A stretch of DNA of 64,000 bases, taken from contig JAKLLB010000002.1 in the NCBI GenBank assembly GCA_023150345.1, positions 1 to 64,000 on the forward strand, read 5' to 3'. The notes beneath the pieces were generated by a model. That model had not been told where the DNA came from. It did no database searches and saw only the letters and a program-made list of their open reading frames with translations. Position numbers and translations under genes: made by a program. The stretch is from Aquabacterium sp. Its GTDB lineage: Bacteria > Pseudomonadota > Gammaproteobacteria > Burkholderiales > Burkholderiaceae_C. Shown in pieces: positions 1 to 10,500 of the stretch. Position 1 is the first letter of the stretch. The number at the start of each line of letters is the position of its first letter.

Positions 1-144
1 CTTGACCTCGCGGTCGTTGACCGACAGGAAAGTGCCCGCGGTGTCGAGGATCTGGGTGAGCACGTCGCGCGGCAGCCCCTCGATAGACAGCAGGTGGACG
101 AGTTCGCCGCGGGCGTTGAGCTGGGGATGTCGCTTGTGGAGCAT
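1..144 (-). CDS. pyrB: Aspartate carbamoyltransferase catalytic subunit, N-terminal part (runs off the window)
   Basis: Only the first 48 codons lie in the window; the gene continues beyond base 1. The translated start ([18 protein letters not shown], then [18 protein letters not shown]) matches the opening of bacterial PyrB, the enzyme that joins carbamoyl phosphate to aspartate in the first committed step of pyrimidine synthesis. The carbamoyl-phosphate-binding STRT motif would lie outside the window. A GGAGG sits 4 bases before the ATG and supports this start. The gene follows pyrR on the same strand after 37 bases, the usual arrangement in betaproteobacteria. The call rests on a short piece plus its neighbour. 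Confidence 0.85.
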   Translation of the reverse strand, partial: MLHKRHPQLNARGELVHLLSIEGLPRDVLTQILDTAGTFLSVNDREVK

Positions 145-181
145 CAGGCCTCCGGCATGCGGATGTGCGGGTGTACGGGTG

Positions 182-685
182 TCACGACTGGTCGTGGACC
201 GAGAAGGTGAAGTGGCCGTCGTCCGTGCGCGCCAGCGAGAGCCGCTGCCGGGGCGGCAAGCTCACCTTGGCTGCTGCATACGCCGGTTCGATGGGCAGCT
301 CACGACCTCCACGATCGACGAGGACTGCCAGCATGACGCTGGCCGGTCGTCCGAAATCGAAAAGCTCGTTGAGCACTGCGCGGATGGTGCGACCGGTGTA
401 GAGCACATCGTCGAGCAGCAGCAGGTGCGCGCCATCCACGGCGTAGGGCAGGCGCGTGGCGTCGGTGCTGGCCGACAGGCCGCGCTCGCCGAAGTCGTCC
501 CGGTGCAGAGCGCTCGAGATCACGCCGGCGCGGCCGGCCCGCCCGAGGTCGGCTTGCAGGCGCTCGGCCAGCCAGGCCCCGCCGGACCAGACGCCCAGCA
601 GTTGGGTCTCGGGGCGCACCCACGCGCGAACGCTGGCGCGCAACTCCTGGTACAGCGCCTCGGCATCGAGTGTCAGCATGGTCAT
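182..685 (-). CDS. pyrR: Bifunctional pyrimidine operon regulator / uracil phosphoribosyltransferase
   Basis: A 167-residue type I phosphoribosyltransferase. The PRPP-binding loop is at residues 92-100 (DDVLYTGRT), preceded by a hydrophobic strand, and the length equals the family norm of about 170. PyrR makes UMP from uracil and PRPP, and in Bacillus it also binds pyr mRNA to promote attenuation. In Gram-negative bacteria the RNA-binding role is uncertain, and I saw no clear attenuator between this gene and pyrB. The ATG overlaps the stop of ruvX (ATGA), so the two are probably translationally coupled. Pyrimidine control is inferred from the downstream pyrB. Confidence 0.9.
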   Translation of the reverse strand: MTMLTLDAEALYQELRASVRAWVRPETQLLGVWSGGAWLAERLQADLGRAGRAGVISSALHRDDFGERGLSASTDATRLPYAVDGAHLLLLDDVLYTGRTIRAVLNELFDFGRPASVMLAVLVDRGGRELPIEPAYAAAKVSLPPRQRLSLARTDDGHFTFSVHDQS

Positions 686-1101
686 GGCAGTCCCCCCAGG
701 TACTGGTCGAGGATGATGGCGGCAGATTGTGCGTCGACATCGGCGGCACCCCCCGACTGGGCTTCGACCGTGCTGTAGCGCTCGTCGACCTCGTGAACTT
801 CCAGCCGGTAGCGCCCACGCAGCTGCCGCGCGAACCGCAGCGCGCGTGCGGTGTTCTCGTGGGGCTGCCCATCGGGGTGGCGGGGCACGCCCACCACCAG
901 GGCATCGGGGCGCCATTGGTCGATGAGCTGGCCGATCCGGGCGAAGCGCCCATCGCCGCTTTCGCCGATGGTGCCCAGCGGGCTGCCTCGGCGCAACAGC
1001 GTGTTTCCAGTGGCCACGCCCACGCGCTTCAAGCCGAAGTCGAAAGCCAGGTACGACAGCACGCGGTCGCCGCCAGCCGGCGCCGGCGCGGTGCCATTCA
1101 C
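682..1101 (-). CDS. ruvX: Putative pre-16S rRNA nuclease (RuvX/YqgF family)
   Basis: The protein contains the RNase H-like signature FDFGLKRVGVA near its start and the later VVGVPRHPDG and DERYSTVEA motifs. YqgF processes the 5' end of 16S rRNA in E. coli. I start it at the GTG at 1101, because AGGGA lies 6 bases upstream and the resulting 139 residues match the family (about 138). An upstream ATG at 1143 would add 14 residues but has no convincing ribosome binding site. It sits between algH and pyrR, a gene order widely kept in proteobacteria, and its stop overlaps the pyrR start. Confidence 0.88.
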   Translation of the reverse strand: MNGTAPAPAGGDRVLSYLAFDFGLKRVGVATGNTLLRRGSPLGTIGESGDGRFARIGQLIDQWRPDALVVGVPRHPDGQPHENTARALRFARQLRGRYRLEVHEVDERYSTVEAQSGGAADVDAQSAAIILDQYLGGLP

Positions 1102-1162
1102 GAGACGTCCCTGCGGGGCGCCGCCTGGCCGCTCGCGCGCCATGGAACGTGCGCGCACGACC

Positions 1163-1744
1163 TCATGCGTGTCCGGCTTCCTGGCTGAGCATGCGCGGGT
1201 CGATGCCGAGCAGCGCCAGTGCGCGGTCATAGCGCTGCTCGATCGGGGTGTCGAAGATGATGTCGCGGGCGGCGTCGACAGTGAGCCAGCCATTGCGGCC
1301 GATTTCCTCCTCGAGCTGACCGGCAGCCCAGCCGCTGTAGCCCAACGTGACCAGCACCCGCCGCGGGCCACCGCCGTGCGACATCGCCTCGAGCACATCC
1401 TTGCTGGTGGTCATTTCGAGGCCACCCGGTATGGACAGCGTCGAGTTGTAGGGGCTGCCTCCCTCGCCGCCGACCGGCTCGTGCAACACGAAGCCCCGCT
1501 CGGTCTGGACTGGACCGCCGAAATACACCGGCTGCTCAGCAAGGTCTGGCGCATCCAGAGTGAGCTCGACACGCTCGAACAGGTTGCGCAGCTTGATGTC
1601 GATGGGCTTGTTGATCACCAGCCCGAGCGCACCCTGCTCGGTGTGCTCGCACAGGTACACGACGGAGCCGGCAAAGGTGTCATCGGCCATGCCGGGCATG
1701 GCGATGAGGAATTGATTGGTGAGATTGATCCGGTCCGCACTCAT
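1163..1744 (-). CDS. algH: YqgE/AlgH family protein
   Basis: A 193-residue member of the UPF0301 (DUF179) family. It opens with [20 protein letters not shown] and contains the conserved [14 protein letters not shown] and CGYSGW-like ([12 protein letters not shown]) segments. The biochemical role is not established; the name AlgH comes from an alginate-regulation phenotype in Pseudomonas. It is first in the minus-strand run algH-ruvX-pyrR-pyrB. The start lies only 47 bases from the divergent photolyase gene, so the two promoters must share that gap or reach into the opposite coding region. Confidence 0.9.
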   Translation of the reverse strand: MSADRINLTNQFLIAMPGMADDTFAGSVVYLCEHTEQGALGLVINKPIDIKLRNLFERVELTLDAPDLAEQPVYFGGPVQTERGFVLHEPVGGEGGSPYNSTLSIPGGLEMTTSKDVLEAMSHGGGPRRVLVTLGYSGWAAGQLEEEIGRNGWLTVDAARDIIFDTPIEQRYDRALALLGIDPRMLSQEAGHA

Positions 1745-1791
1745 TGGTCAGGGATTCTAATGATCGGCCACACTTCGGGGCTGTGGATCCC

Positions 1792-3318
1792 ATGATCGAG
1801 TGCGCACTGGTCTGGTTCCGGCGTGATTTGCGGGTACAGGATCACGCCGCGCTGTACCACGCCCTGCGCCAGGCCCGCCGGGTGTGGTGCGTGTTCGTGT
1901 TCGACCGCGACATCCTGGAACCATTGCCACGCGCCGACCGGCGTGTCGAGTTCATCCGTGACAGCCTGGTGGACCTCGATGGACAGATTGGTGCACTGGC
2001 GCGATCGCACGGCAATGAAGGCGCCGGGCTGCTGGTGCGTCATGGTCGGCCAGTCGTCGAAATACCCCAGTTGGCCGCACAGCTGGGTGCGCAGGCGGTC
2101 TACGCCAATCATGACGACGAACCGGCGGCGCTGCGACGCGATGCCGCAGTCCGTGGCGCGCTCGCCCAGAGCGGCATCGCCCTGCGAACGTCGAAGGACC
2201 ATGTGGTCTTCGAGCGCGACGAGGTGCGCACCGCCGCTGGGGGCGCATTCTCTGTCTACACCCCCTACAAGCAGGCCTGGCTGCGCCGCTTGTCGCCCGA
2301 CGATCTTCGCCCGTGGCCGCTGGCCCACCATGCGGCGGCATTGGCGCCGCTGCCCGAAGCCGAGCGCCGCCCGGTGCCGACGCTGGAGGCCATCGGCTTC
2401 CAACGCACCAACCTGCATGAGTTGCGCCTTCCCACTGGGAGCACCGGCGCCGCCGAGCTCCTGGAGGAGTTCCTCCAACGCATCGACGACTATGCAGACG
2501 CTCGCGACTTTCCGGCCAGGCGCGGCCCCAGCTACTTGTCGGTGCATCTGCGATTTGGAACGCTGTCGATCCGGCATGTGGCCCGCGTGGCATGGGAACA
2601 CGCCCAGTTTGCAGCACCGAGCCTGGGTGCGATGGCCGCACCGGAAGGCGCTCGAGCCGCCACCCGCCAGAACGGGGCCCAGGTGTGGCTGTCCGAACTC
2701 ATCTGGCGCGACTTCTATCACCAGATCCTGCATCACCATCCGCACGTGGTGGACCGCGCATTCCGCCCGGAGTACGACGCCCTGGCCTGGGAGCGTGGGC
2801 GCGAAGCGAACCATCGGTTCGATGCGTGGTGTGCGGGCCGCACCGGCTATCCACTCGTGGACGCCGGCATGCGCCAGTTGCTGCAGAGTGGCTACATGCA
2901 CAACCGGCTGCGCATGGTGTGCGCAAGTTTCCTGACCAAGCACCTGGGCATCGACTGGCGTCGCGGCCAGGACTGGTTCGCCCTGCACCTGAACGATTAC
3001 GACCTCGCCGCCAACAACGGCGGTTGGCAATGGGCGGCATCGACCGGCTGCGATGCGCAGCCGTACTTCCGGATCTTCAATCCGGTGACCCAGAGCCGTC
3101 GCTTCGACCCGCAGGGCCGGTTCATCCGTCGCTACGTGGCTGAGTTGGCCGCCCTGCCCGACGACCTGATCCATGCGCCCTGGCTGGCACGACCGCTGGA
3201 CCTGGCAGCCGCGGGCGTGCAGCTCGGCAGCGACTACCCCGCGCCGTGCGTGAATCATGAGCAGGCACGCGCCCGCACGCTCGAGCGCTATGCAGCCGCG
3301 CGCCAGCGCCGGGTCTGA
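1792..3318 (+). CDS. phrB: Deoxyribodipyrimidine photo-lyase (cryptochrome/photolyase family)
   Basis: This 508-residue protein repairs UV-induced cyclobutane pyrimidine dimers using blue light. The N-terminal antenna domain begins [14 protein letters not shown]. The C-terminal FAD-binding domain carries the class I block around [20 protein letters not shown], with the usual [16 protein letters not shown] segment. I start at the ATG at 1792 because the family begins just before WFRRDLR; an in-frame GTG at 1744 would add 16 unsupported residues. It runs opposite to algH and convergent with the GGDEF gene, with the 159-bp repeat between them. Confidence 0.93.
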   Translation: MIECALVWFRRDLRVQDHAALYHALRQARRVWCVFVFDRDILEPLPRADRRVEFIRDSLVDLDGQIGALARSHGNEGAGLLVRHGRPVVEIPQLAAQLGAQAVYANHDDEPAALRRDAAVRGALAQSGIALRTSKDHVVFERDEVRTAAGGAFSVYTPYKQAWLRRLSPDDLRPWPLAHHAAALAPLPEAERRPVPTLEAIGFQRTNLHELRLPTGSTGAAELLEEFLQRIDDYADARDFPARRGPSYLSVHLRFGTLSIRHVARVAWEHAQFAAPSLGAMAAPEGARAATRQNGAQVWLSELIWRDFYHQILHHHPHVVDRAFRPEYDALAWERGREANHRFDAWCAGRTGYPLVDAGMRQLLQSGYMHNRLRMVCASFLTKHLGIDWRRGQDWFALHLNDYDLAANNGGWQWAASTGCDAQPYFRIFNPVTQSRRFDPQGRFIRRYVAELAALPDDLIHAPWLARPLDLAAAGVQLGSDYPAPCVNHEQARARTLERYAAARQRRV

Positions 3319-3333
3319 GCCGGCGGTGGACTG

Positions 3334-3365
3334 GGAGCCCGTCCCAAAGCCCGACAGGCTCCTGG
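3334..3365. terminator. Possible terminator hairpin after phrB
   Basis: GGAGCC at 3334-3339 can pair with GGCTCC at 3357-3362, with an alternative inner pairing AGCC/GGCT around CGACA. No T-run follows, so intrinsic termination is unproven. The right arm is part of a 12-base sequence that also flanks the second 159-bp repeat, and 3347-3365 resembles the hairpin at 38751-38769 at 16 of 19 positions. Confidence 0.35.
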
Positions 3366-3524
3366 TGCAGTGTTCGACGCTATACGGCACATAAAGCCGC
3401 GCCTTTGCCGCCCTGGCGTCGTTGCAAATCCTCGCGATGCCACGAGGCATCGCTGTGGTTTGCGCCTAGCCAGGACGACAAATCCATCGGCATTCTTGAG
3501 TGCCGCATAGAGTCGAACACTGCA
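3366..3524 (-). repeat. 159-bp near-palindromic interspersed repeat, copy 1
   Basis: The element is bounded by 25-base terminal inverted repeats (3366-3390 and 3500-3524) that agree at 23 positions. The centre also pairs with itself (CGATGCC at 3434-3440 with GGCATCG at 3446-3452), so a single strand could fold into one long imperfect hairpin. An element of the same 159-bp length lies at 57532-57690 in inverted orientation on the map, with about 15 differences. The right end touches the TAG stop (3525-3527) of the minus-strand GGDEF gene. No transposase is encoded and no target duplication is obvious. It may be a MITE-like or REP-like element. Confidence 0.85.
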
Positions 3525-4559
3525 CTAGAACAGCTCGACGTCGCCCACCTTGTTGTCGTCGCCGAGCTCGCCGCGGCGCAGCAGGTCGGCATGGCTGCAG
3601 ACCTGGTTGCGGCCGTGCGTCTTTGCCCAATAGACGGCCTTGTCGGCGCGCTCGAAGGCCGAACTGGGCGTGTCGCCGGCCTTCAGCGCCGTATATCCCA
3701 CCGAGACGGTGATGCGCCCCACCTGGGGGAAGGTGTAGGACTCGACGCTGGCACGCAGCCGCTCGAACGCCACACCGGCGTGGGCATCGTCACCACAGCG
3801 CATCATGACAACGAACTCCTCGCCGCCGAACCGGTAGAGCCGGTCGTGGTAGCGAAAGCACGAGCGCATCAGACGCGACAGGAGCAGCAAGACCTCGTCA
3901 CCGATCAGGTGGCCATAGGTGTCGTTGACCAACTTGAAGTGGTCGATGTCGAGCACGCCGATGAAGTGCTGCTGCCCGCCCCCGCGAGCCCGCCGCTCTT
4001 CGCTGCCCTCGACAGCCGCGCCTTCGATGGCCTGCGACGACAGCTTGTAGAAGGCCTCGTCGAAGGTCTTGCGATTGAGCAGCCCCGTGAGCGTGTCGCG
4101 CTCGCTGTAGTCGAGCAGGCTCTGGAAGTTGCGGTAGATGCGCAGGATGCTCGCGACCAGGCGCTGCTGTTCGGCATCCAGCGGCCGTGCGGTCTCGAGC
4201 TCGACCACGCCGGCGACATCACGATCCGTGAACAGCGGGAACACGCTGACGTGCGGATCGCCTGGAACGGCGACCATCTCGTGACTGTCGATCGCGGCCA
4301 GCCGCGCAGGGAAGTCCGTCAGCTTGGGCAGGCTGTCGAACTCCACCCACAATGGGTCGGCGGTGGCAGCGGCCTCGTCCGCAGTCAGGCGCGCACGGGT
4401 GAGCCAGCGCCTGGCGTTGGTGTCTTCGCCCACGCAGCGGTGGATGGCCACGCGGCGAGGTTCAAGCAAGTCGCGCAACGCTCCAGCAAGCGTCGTGTCG
4501 AGCACATCGCGGTCGCGAAAGCCCGTGAGCTCGGCCAGATGATCGACTACCTTGGACAT
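3525..4559 (-). CDS. Diguanylate cyclase with GAF-like sensor domain
   Basis: A 344-residue protein with an N-terminal GAF-like region (about 10-160) and a C-terminal GGDEF domain. The active-site loop reads GGEEF near residue 245. An inhibitory-site RxxD (RYHD) lies exactly five residues before it, so product feedback inhibition by c-di-GMP is expected. No membrane segment is visible, so it should be cytoplasmic. It starts 30 bases after chpA on the same strand and is probably the last gene of the Pil-Chp operon, which suggests a c-di-GMP output of that pathway (inference). Its stop codon abuts the 159-bp repeat. Confidence 0.88.
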   Translation of the reverse strand: MSKVVDHLAELTGFRDRDVLDTTLAGALRDLLEPRRVAIHRCVGEDTNARRWLTRARLTADEAAATADPLWVEFDSLPKLTDFPARLAAIDSHEMVAVPGDPHVSVFPLFTDRDVAGVVELETARPLDAEQQRLVASILRIYRNFQSLLDYSERDTLTGLLNRKTFDEAFYKLSSQAIEGAAVEGSEERRARGGGQQHFIGVLDIDHFKLVNDTYGHLIGDEVLLLLSRLMRSCFRYHDRLYRFGGEEFVVMMRCGDDAHAGVAFERLRASVESYTFPQVGRITVSVGYTALKAGDTPSSAFERADKAVYWAKTHGRNQVCSHADLLRRGELGDDNKVGDVELF

Positions 4560-4589
4560 GATGGGTGCAACTGGTACCGGCTGTGCCGG

Positions 4590-7500
4590 TCAGGCCGGCA
4601 CCACCACACGAGCGTAGTTTGCCACCAAGGCCAACAGTTCCTCTTCGGCGAATGGCTTGCCGAGATAGTGATTGACACCGAGCTCGGCGGCATAGTCGCG
4701 GTGCTTCTGCGCGATCCGCGACGTGATCATGATGATCGGCAGCTTGTTCAGCCGCTCGTCCACCCGCATGTTGCGCACCAGGTCGAAGCCGTCCATGCGC
4801 GGCATTTCGATGTCGGTGAGCACCACCGCGGGCAGTTCGTCGGCGAGCCTCTCCAGTCCCTCGAGGCCGTCCTTGGCCAGCGAGACGCGGTAGCCTTCGC
4901 GCTGCAGCAGCCGCTGCGTCACCCTGCGCACGGTCAGCGAGTCGTCGACGACCAGCACCAGCGGTGCCAGGACGGCCTCTTCCTGCAGGACCTGCTGTTC
5001 CTGCTCGCGTCGCGCTGCTTCCAGCGCCGACACGGTGGCTGCCCGCGCAGTGGCGCCATACAACGTGGCCAAGGCCACAGGGTTGTAGATCAGCGCCGGC
5101 TGACCCGAGGGCAGCAACGTCATGCCGGTGAGCCCCGGCAGCCGCGACAACTGCGGACCCAGGTTCTTGACCACCACTTCCTGGTTGCCGATCACCTCGT
5201 CGACATGCAGTACCACGCGTTGTGCCGCGCTGCGGATCACGACCACCGGCGCGGTCTTGCCGCTTGCATGACCCAAAGGCGTGCCCTGCAGCAGGGCTCC
5301 CAGCCAGAAGAAGGGTACTTCGTGGTCTGCCCAGTGCACCGTGCCCTGCCGATACGCTGCATCGAGCTCGGCCACGGGCATGCGGCGCACAATCTCGACC
5401 AGCGTCGAAGGCACCGCCACGGTCAGCCCGGCGCAGCGCAGCATCACGACCTGCGTAACCGCAGTGGTCAATGGCAGGACCAGCTTGAAGCTCGTGCCCT
5501 GGCCGGCTGCGGTAGCGGTCTCGATGCGGCCACCCATCGCGTTGACGTCAGCGCGGACCACGTCCATGCCGACGCCACGCCCGGCCAGGCCGGTCACCGA
5601 CTCCGCCGTCGAGAAGCCGGAGTGGAAGATCATGGCCGCCAGCTCGGCATCGGTGGCCGGTGCATCCGACGCCAGCAGACCCATCGCCACACCGCGCTCG
5701 CGGATGCGCTGCAGGTTCAGTCCGGCGCCGTCGTCGCGGAAGTCGACGCCGACTTCGTTGCCCTCCTGGGTGACCGAAATGACGATGCTCCCCACGGGAT
5801 CCTTGCCAGCTTCCTGGCGCGCCTGCGGCGGTTCGATGCCGTGCGCGACGCTGTTGCGCAACAGGTGCTCGAACGAGCCGGTCATCCGATCGAGCACGCC
5901 GCGGTCGACTTCGATCGAGCCGCCCACGATGTCCAGCCGCACCTGTTTGCCGGTCTCCTTGGCCGCCTGGCGAACCACGCGATACAAGCGCTCGGACTGG
6001 CTCTCGAACTCCACCATCCGCGTTCGCAGCAGGTCCTCTTGCATGTCCCGCGTGAGACGGGACTGCACCGCGAGTTCGTCTTCGGCCGACTGCAGCGTGC
6101 GCTGAAGCCCGCGCTGAACGGTGGCCACGTCGTTGACGGACTCGGCCATCATCCGCGTCAGTTCCTGGAACCGCGTGAAGCGATCCATCTCGAGCGGGTC
6201 GAACTGCAACGCCGCCGCACGCGCGGCTTCCATGCGCGAGCCGATCTGGGTTTCGGCCTGGAGCTCGATGTCGCGCAGTTGCGCCCGCAGGCGTTCGAGG
6301 TTGTCGGTCAGGTCCGACAGGGCTGTCTTGATCTGGCCGACGTCGGACTCGATGCGCGAGCGCGTGATGCTGACCTCGCCGGCGTGATTCACCAGCCGGT
6401 CGAGCAACGGCGCGCGCACCCGCACCGTGGCGGCATGTGCAGCCGCGGCACCTCGTGGCACGTCTCCATCCGCGGCGGCAACGGCCACGCGGTCGAATCG
6501 GCTCCAGTCGATCTCGCGCTCGACGATCGGCTCGGAGGCAGGCATCACCTGGCTCAGCGGCGCAGCAACGTCTGTTGCCGCCTGGGTCTGGGTCTCGGAC
6601 TCGATCGGGGTGCCAGCCTGCTGCAGATGCGCATCCAAGGCTGCGACCGCCAACGGCTCGGCGGCCCGCGCGAGTGCGTCCAGTTCACCCTGTTGCGACG
6701 CCGTCCACTCGGGTGTCGCATCGAGGGCGCCGGGTTCGGTCGCCGGTCCGAGATCGAGCGTCGCCGCAGCGGCCGGGTGTGACGGCAGCGGTTCGCCACG
6801 GCGCAACGCGTCGAATTGGGCTTCGATGACGTCGGCGCGGATCACCAGCGGCTCGATCGCGTCGGCCGTCGGATCGCCATGGGCCAGCAGGTGTTCGATG
6901 GCGGTCTCGAGCCGATGCGCCATCTCGCCCAGGCGCATGGCACCGGCGAGCCGGGCACCGCCCTTCAACGTGTGCAGGGTGCGCATGCAGGCGGCCGCTG
7001 CGCCCGGTTCGCCTGGCCGGCGCATCCAATCGCGCAGGCGTGACTGCAACTGAGGGATCAGCTCCTGCCCTTCTTCCTCGAATATGGGGAACAACTCGTC
7101 GTCGATGGCATCGACCGCATCGATGTCCTCGTCGGAGTCCAGGGCGTCGACGCGGGCAGCCGCTGCGCGTTCGGGTTCGATCGGCGCCAGGGGCGTGAAC
7201 GGCATCAGCGCCGGTTGACCCAGATCGCCGAATGCAGTCGGAATGATGCCGTCGAGGACCGACGCCTGGTCGGTGGCGCGCACCATCGCATCTTCGAGCC
7301 CGACCACCGGCTCCAACGGCGCATGCTCGACCGCCGACAGCCGCTCGGCCAAGTCGGCGTCGGCCGGCCTCAGGAAGCCAGCCGCGAACTGGTGCAGCAG
7401 ACGGCGGATCTCATCGGCCACGGCCGGGAACAGGGTCGACTCCTCGCCACGCGCATGACCGCGGTCATGCGAGCGCAACAGGCAGTGCTCGAGCGAACGC

Positions 7501-10500
7501 GCCAGATGCGACAACTCCAGATAGCCCACCGTGGCCGAAGAGCCGGCCAGTGAGTGCGCGAGCGCCACGGCCTGGTCGCCCACCGCACGGTACGGCTCGA
7601 GCGACCACTCGGCCAACGCCGTGGCCAACTTCCGCGAGAGCTCGTCGGCCTCATTGAGATAGATATTGAACAGCGGAATGCTGATGCGCAGATCGCCGAT
7701 GACCTTGACCTGTTCGGCATCCTCCTCAGCAGTGATCGACGCTTCGCCGCACGATGGGACTTCATCGAGGGTGACGGCAGCCTCCGCTTCGGCAGCGGGC
7801 GTGGCGGCCGACGTCGGCTCGATCACCACCGGCTCGGCGGCATGGGCTTCAACCGGTTCGGCTGGCGCCGCGATCGGGAAGTGCAGATCGTCGGTCGTCG
7901 CGGCGACCTGCACCTCAGGCGCCGTCGGCATCGACGACGCAAGGTCTTCGGCCTTGGCCGCATCGGGTGTTGCCGGTTGCGTGGTGCCGCTTGCGCCCAG
8001 ATCCACGGGCAGGTCCAGCAGCTCGATGGCCTGCGCCGGCGGCGACTCCAGCGCGTCGGCAGCACTGACGTCGATGGTCTCTCCGATGTCGATGACCTCC
8101 ACATCGGGCGAGGCGGCCATGGCATCTGGCTCGAACAAGGGCTGCACCTCGACCGCTTCGGTCGGCGCGACCTCGGGCAGATCGAGTTCGATCAGGTCGA
8201 ACGCCGTGCTCTCGTCGATCACGGCCTCGGTCATCGGCACGGAGACCGGTTGGTGATCCGATGCATCGGCGACAGCAGGCGCAAGCACATCGGACTGACC
8301 CGGCAGCAGCTCGCCGTCGCTGGGCTCAGGCTGGCCGAAATCGACATCCAGCAGCGGCGCCGCCGATGGCTGGGCGGTGGTGGAGTCCGCGAGATCGAGC
8401 TCGCCTGGAAGAGCCAGGTCGAACTGGGTGTGGACAAAGCCGTCGCGCGCATCGCCGCCCGGCGCTGGCGCCGCAGGCACCGCAGCCGGCGAAACCGAAT
8501 CCTCCGGTCTCAGCACCGGCAAAGCCAGGGTCGGCTCGATGGGCTCATAGCTGGGGGCCGCGCGGACTTCGACCTGGGTCGGGGCCACCGGCTCGAAGGT
8601 CGGGCGTGGCCAGGCCTGTGTGGGCTCGATGGCCTCGTAGACGGGTGGGGCGTGGATCGCATCGACCCCGGTGGCCGCCGGTACGGGCTCGGGTGCCGCT
8701 GGCGGCCAAGCCACCGTCGGCTCTTCCGAAGTCGGCGAGGTCACTTCGCTCGCCGGCGACAGTCGCAGGTCGAGGTCATCTGCCCGCGGCAGGTCAGGCA
8801 CACGGTCGACGAGCGTCGGGATGACAGGCTCGAGCGATTCGGTGAGTTCCGGCAGATCGAGCAGCAGCGGCTCGGGGTGAGCGACAGCTGGCGCCTCGGG
8901 CTTGGGCTCCAACCACGAACCGGCGTCGGCCGGAATGATCTCTTGCGCCGTGGCTTGTCCATCGTCCACGGCAGGCAAGGCCGGCGACTCGGGCAGCAGG
9001 TCGATGGTCTCGGCGAGGACCATGGGTTCGGCCGCAGGCTCCACCGGCGCAGCGGCAACCCCACCGGCCAGCGCCTCGGCGATCGACAACCGGCGCCCGT
9101 CCTGGCGCAGTGCATCGGCACACCGAGTGACAGGCTCATGGCGGAAGGCGCCCGCCTGCCCTTGGGCGATGGCATCGACCCATTGCTCGAAGTGATCGAG
9201 GACCTCGGACGAGAAGCCGCGCAAATTGCTGTCAGCCGAAGGGAGCGAGTCAGCCAGTCGCGCGTTGTAGAGCTGCTCACAGGCCCATGCCGCTTCGCCA
9301 AACTCGCGCAACCCGACCATGCGCGAGCTACCCTTGAGTGTGTGGAATGCGCGGCGCACTGTGGTCAGGGCGGCCGTGTCGCTCGGGTGATCGTGCAGTT
9401 CGACCAGCGACGAACGCGCTCCATCGATCACTTCGCGCGCTTCTTCCAGGAAGATCTCGCGCATTTCGAGGTCTTCTTCGAGCCCGGTGTCCCCCGGCGA
9501 AACAGGCGCGAGCGCCGGTGGAACCGGTCGCACGGGCTCGGGCATCGGCAAAGGCGGCGCCGCGCCCAGCAGCGGCACAGTCAACTCGGTGATCGATTCG
9601 GTCAACTGGCGGGCCGCCTCGTCCAGGCCCGTGCCGTCGGGCGACAAGGCGGCTTGCGCGCGATGTGCTGCTTCGGCGAGTTCGGGTTCGTCCGCCGCGC
9701 GTGCCTGCTGCGACAGCCGCTCCAGGTCCTGGGTGATGCGCTGAACGTCCGCGTCGGGCTGTGCGCTCGCCGTCACGAGACTCTGAGCGCGCTCGACCAG
9801 TGTGTCGGCATCGCTGACGGTCAGTGGCGCCTCGGCCACTTCCGACGCACGCTCGGCACGGGCGACCGTGGCCGTGAGGCGGCCGGTCGCCGCATCGAAG
9901 CGGAACAGCGACTTGGCCATGCTCGGCTGGACGCTGACCATGTCGATCAGGAAGCTCAGGGCGCCCAGGTTGTCTGCGAGCTGGTTGAACGCCTGCAGTG
10001 GCGCCCCGCGCTCGGCATCGATTTCGGTGTTGGCCAGCGCGTCGACGTCGTCGCGCATGCGCACGACGACCTGCGAAGCCTGGTCGAGGCCCAGAACGGA
10101 CAGCACGCCACGCATTGCCGACAACTGGGCCGGAACGGGGATGAGCAGCTCGCGCCGTGCCGGGTTGCGGAAGTACTGGTCGATCTGCTTCTCGACTTCG
10201 GACAACGAGCTGCGCAGTTCCTGGACGACGCTGCCCATGGTCTGCCGATCGGACACCCGCCGATAAAGTTCTTCCATCCAACGATCAAGCGCGCCCGGCT
10301 CGCGCCCGGCGCGCACATCGTCGATGCGCTGGGCCAGGCGTTGTACTCGTTGCGCCATGTCGGGGTGGTCGAAGTCGCCGTCTTCGAGCGACGCGTCCAG
10401 GTACAGCAACGCCGTGGCCACTTCCATGGCCAGGTCGGGTCCGGGTTCGCGCCCGGACTGCAGGGTCTGCGCCGCGGCGGCCTGCAGCGATCGCGACAGC

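Noticed and set aside
1741..3450. A 569-codon minus-strand frame opposite phrB
   Set aside because: It is the antisense shadow of the photolyase gene. It begins inside the 159-bp repeat and shows no family resemblance.
3366..3524. Integron attC site or tRNA-like element
   Set aside because: The structure has long terminal repeats, but no integrase, no attC core sites and no tRNA-like arms were found.
3525..4559. Response regulator role for the GGDEF protein
   Set aside because: No receiver domain is present. The N-terminal region is GAF-like, so it is not a WspR-type regulator.
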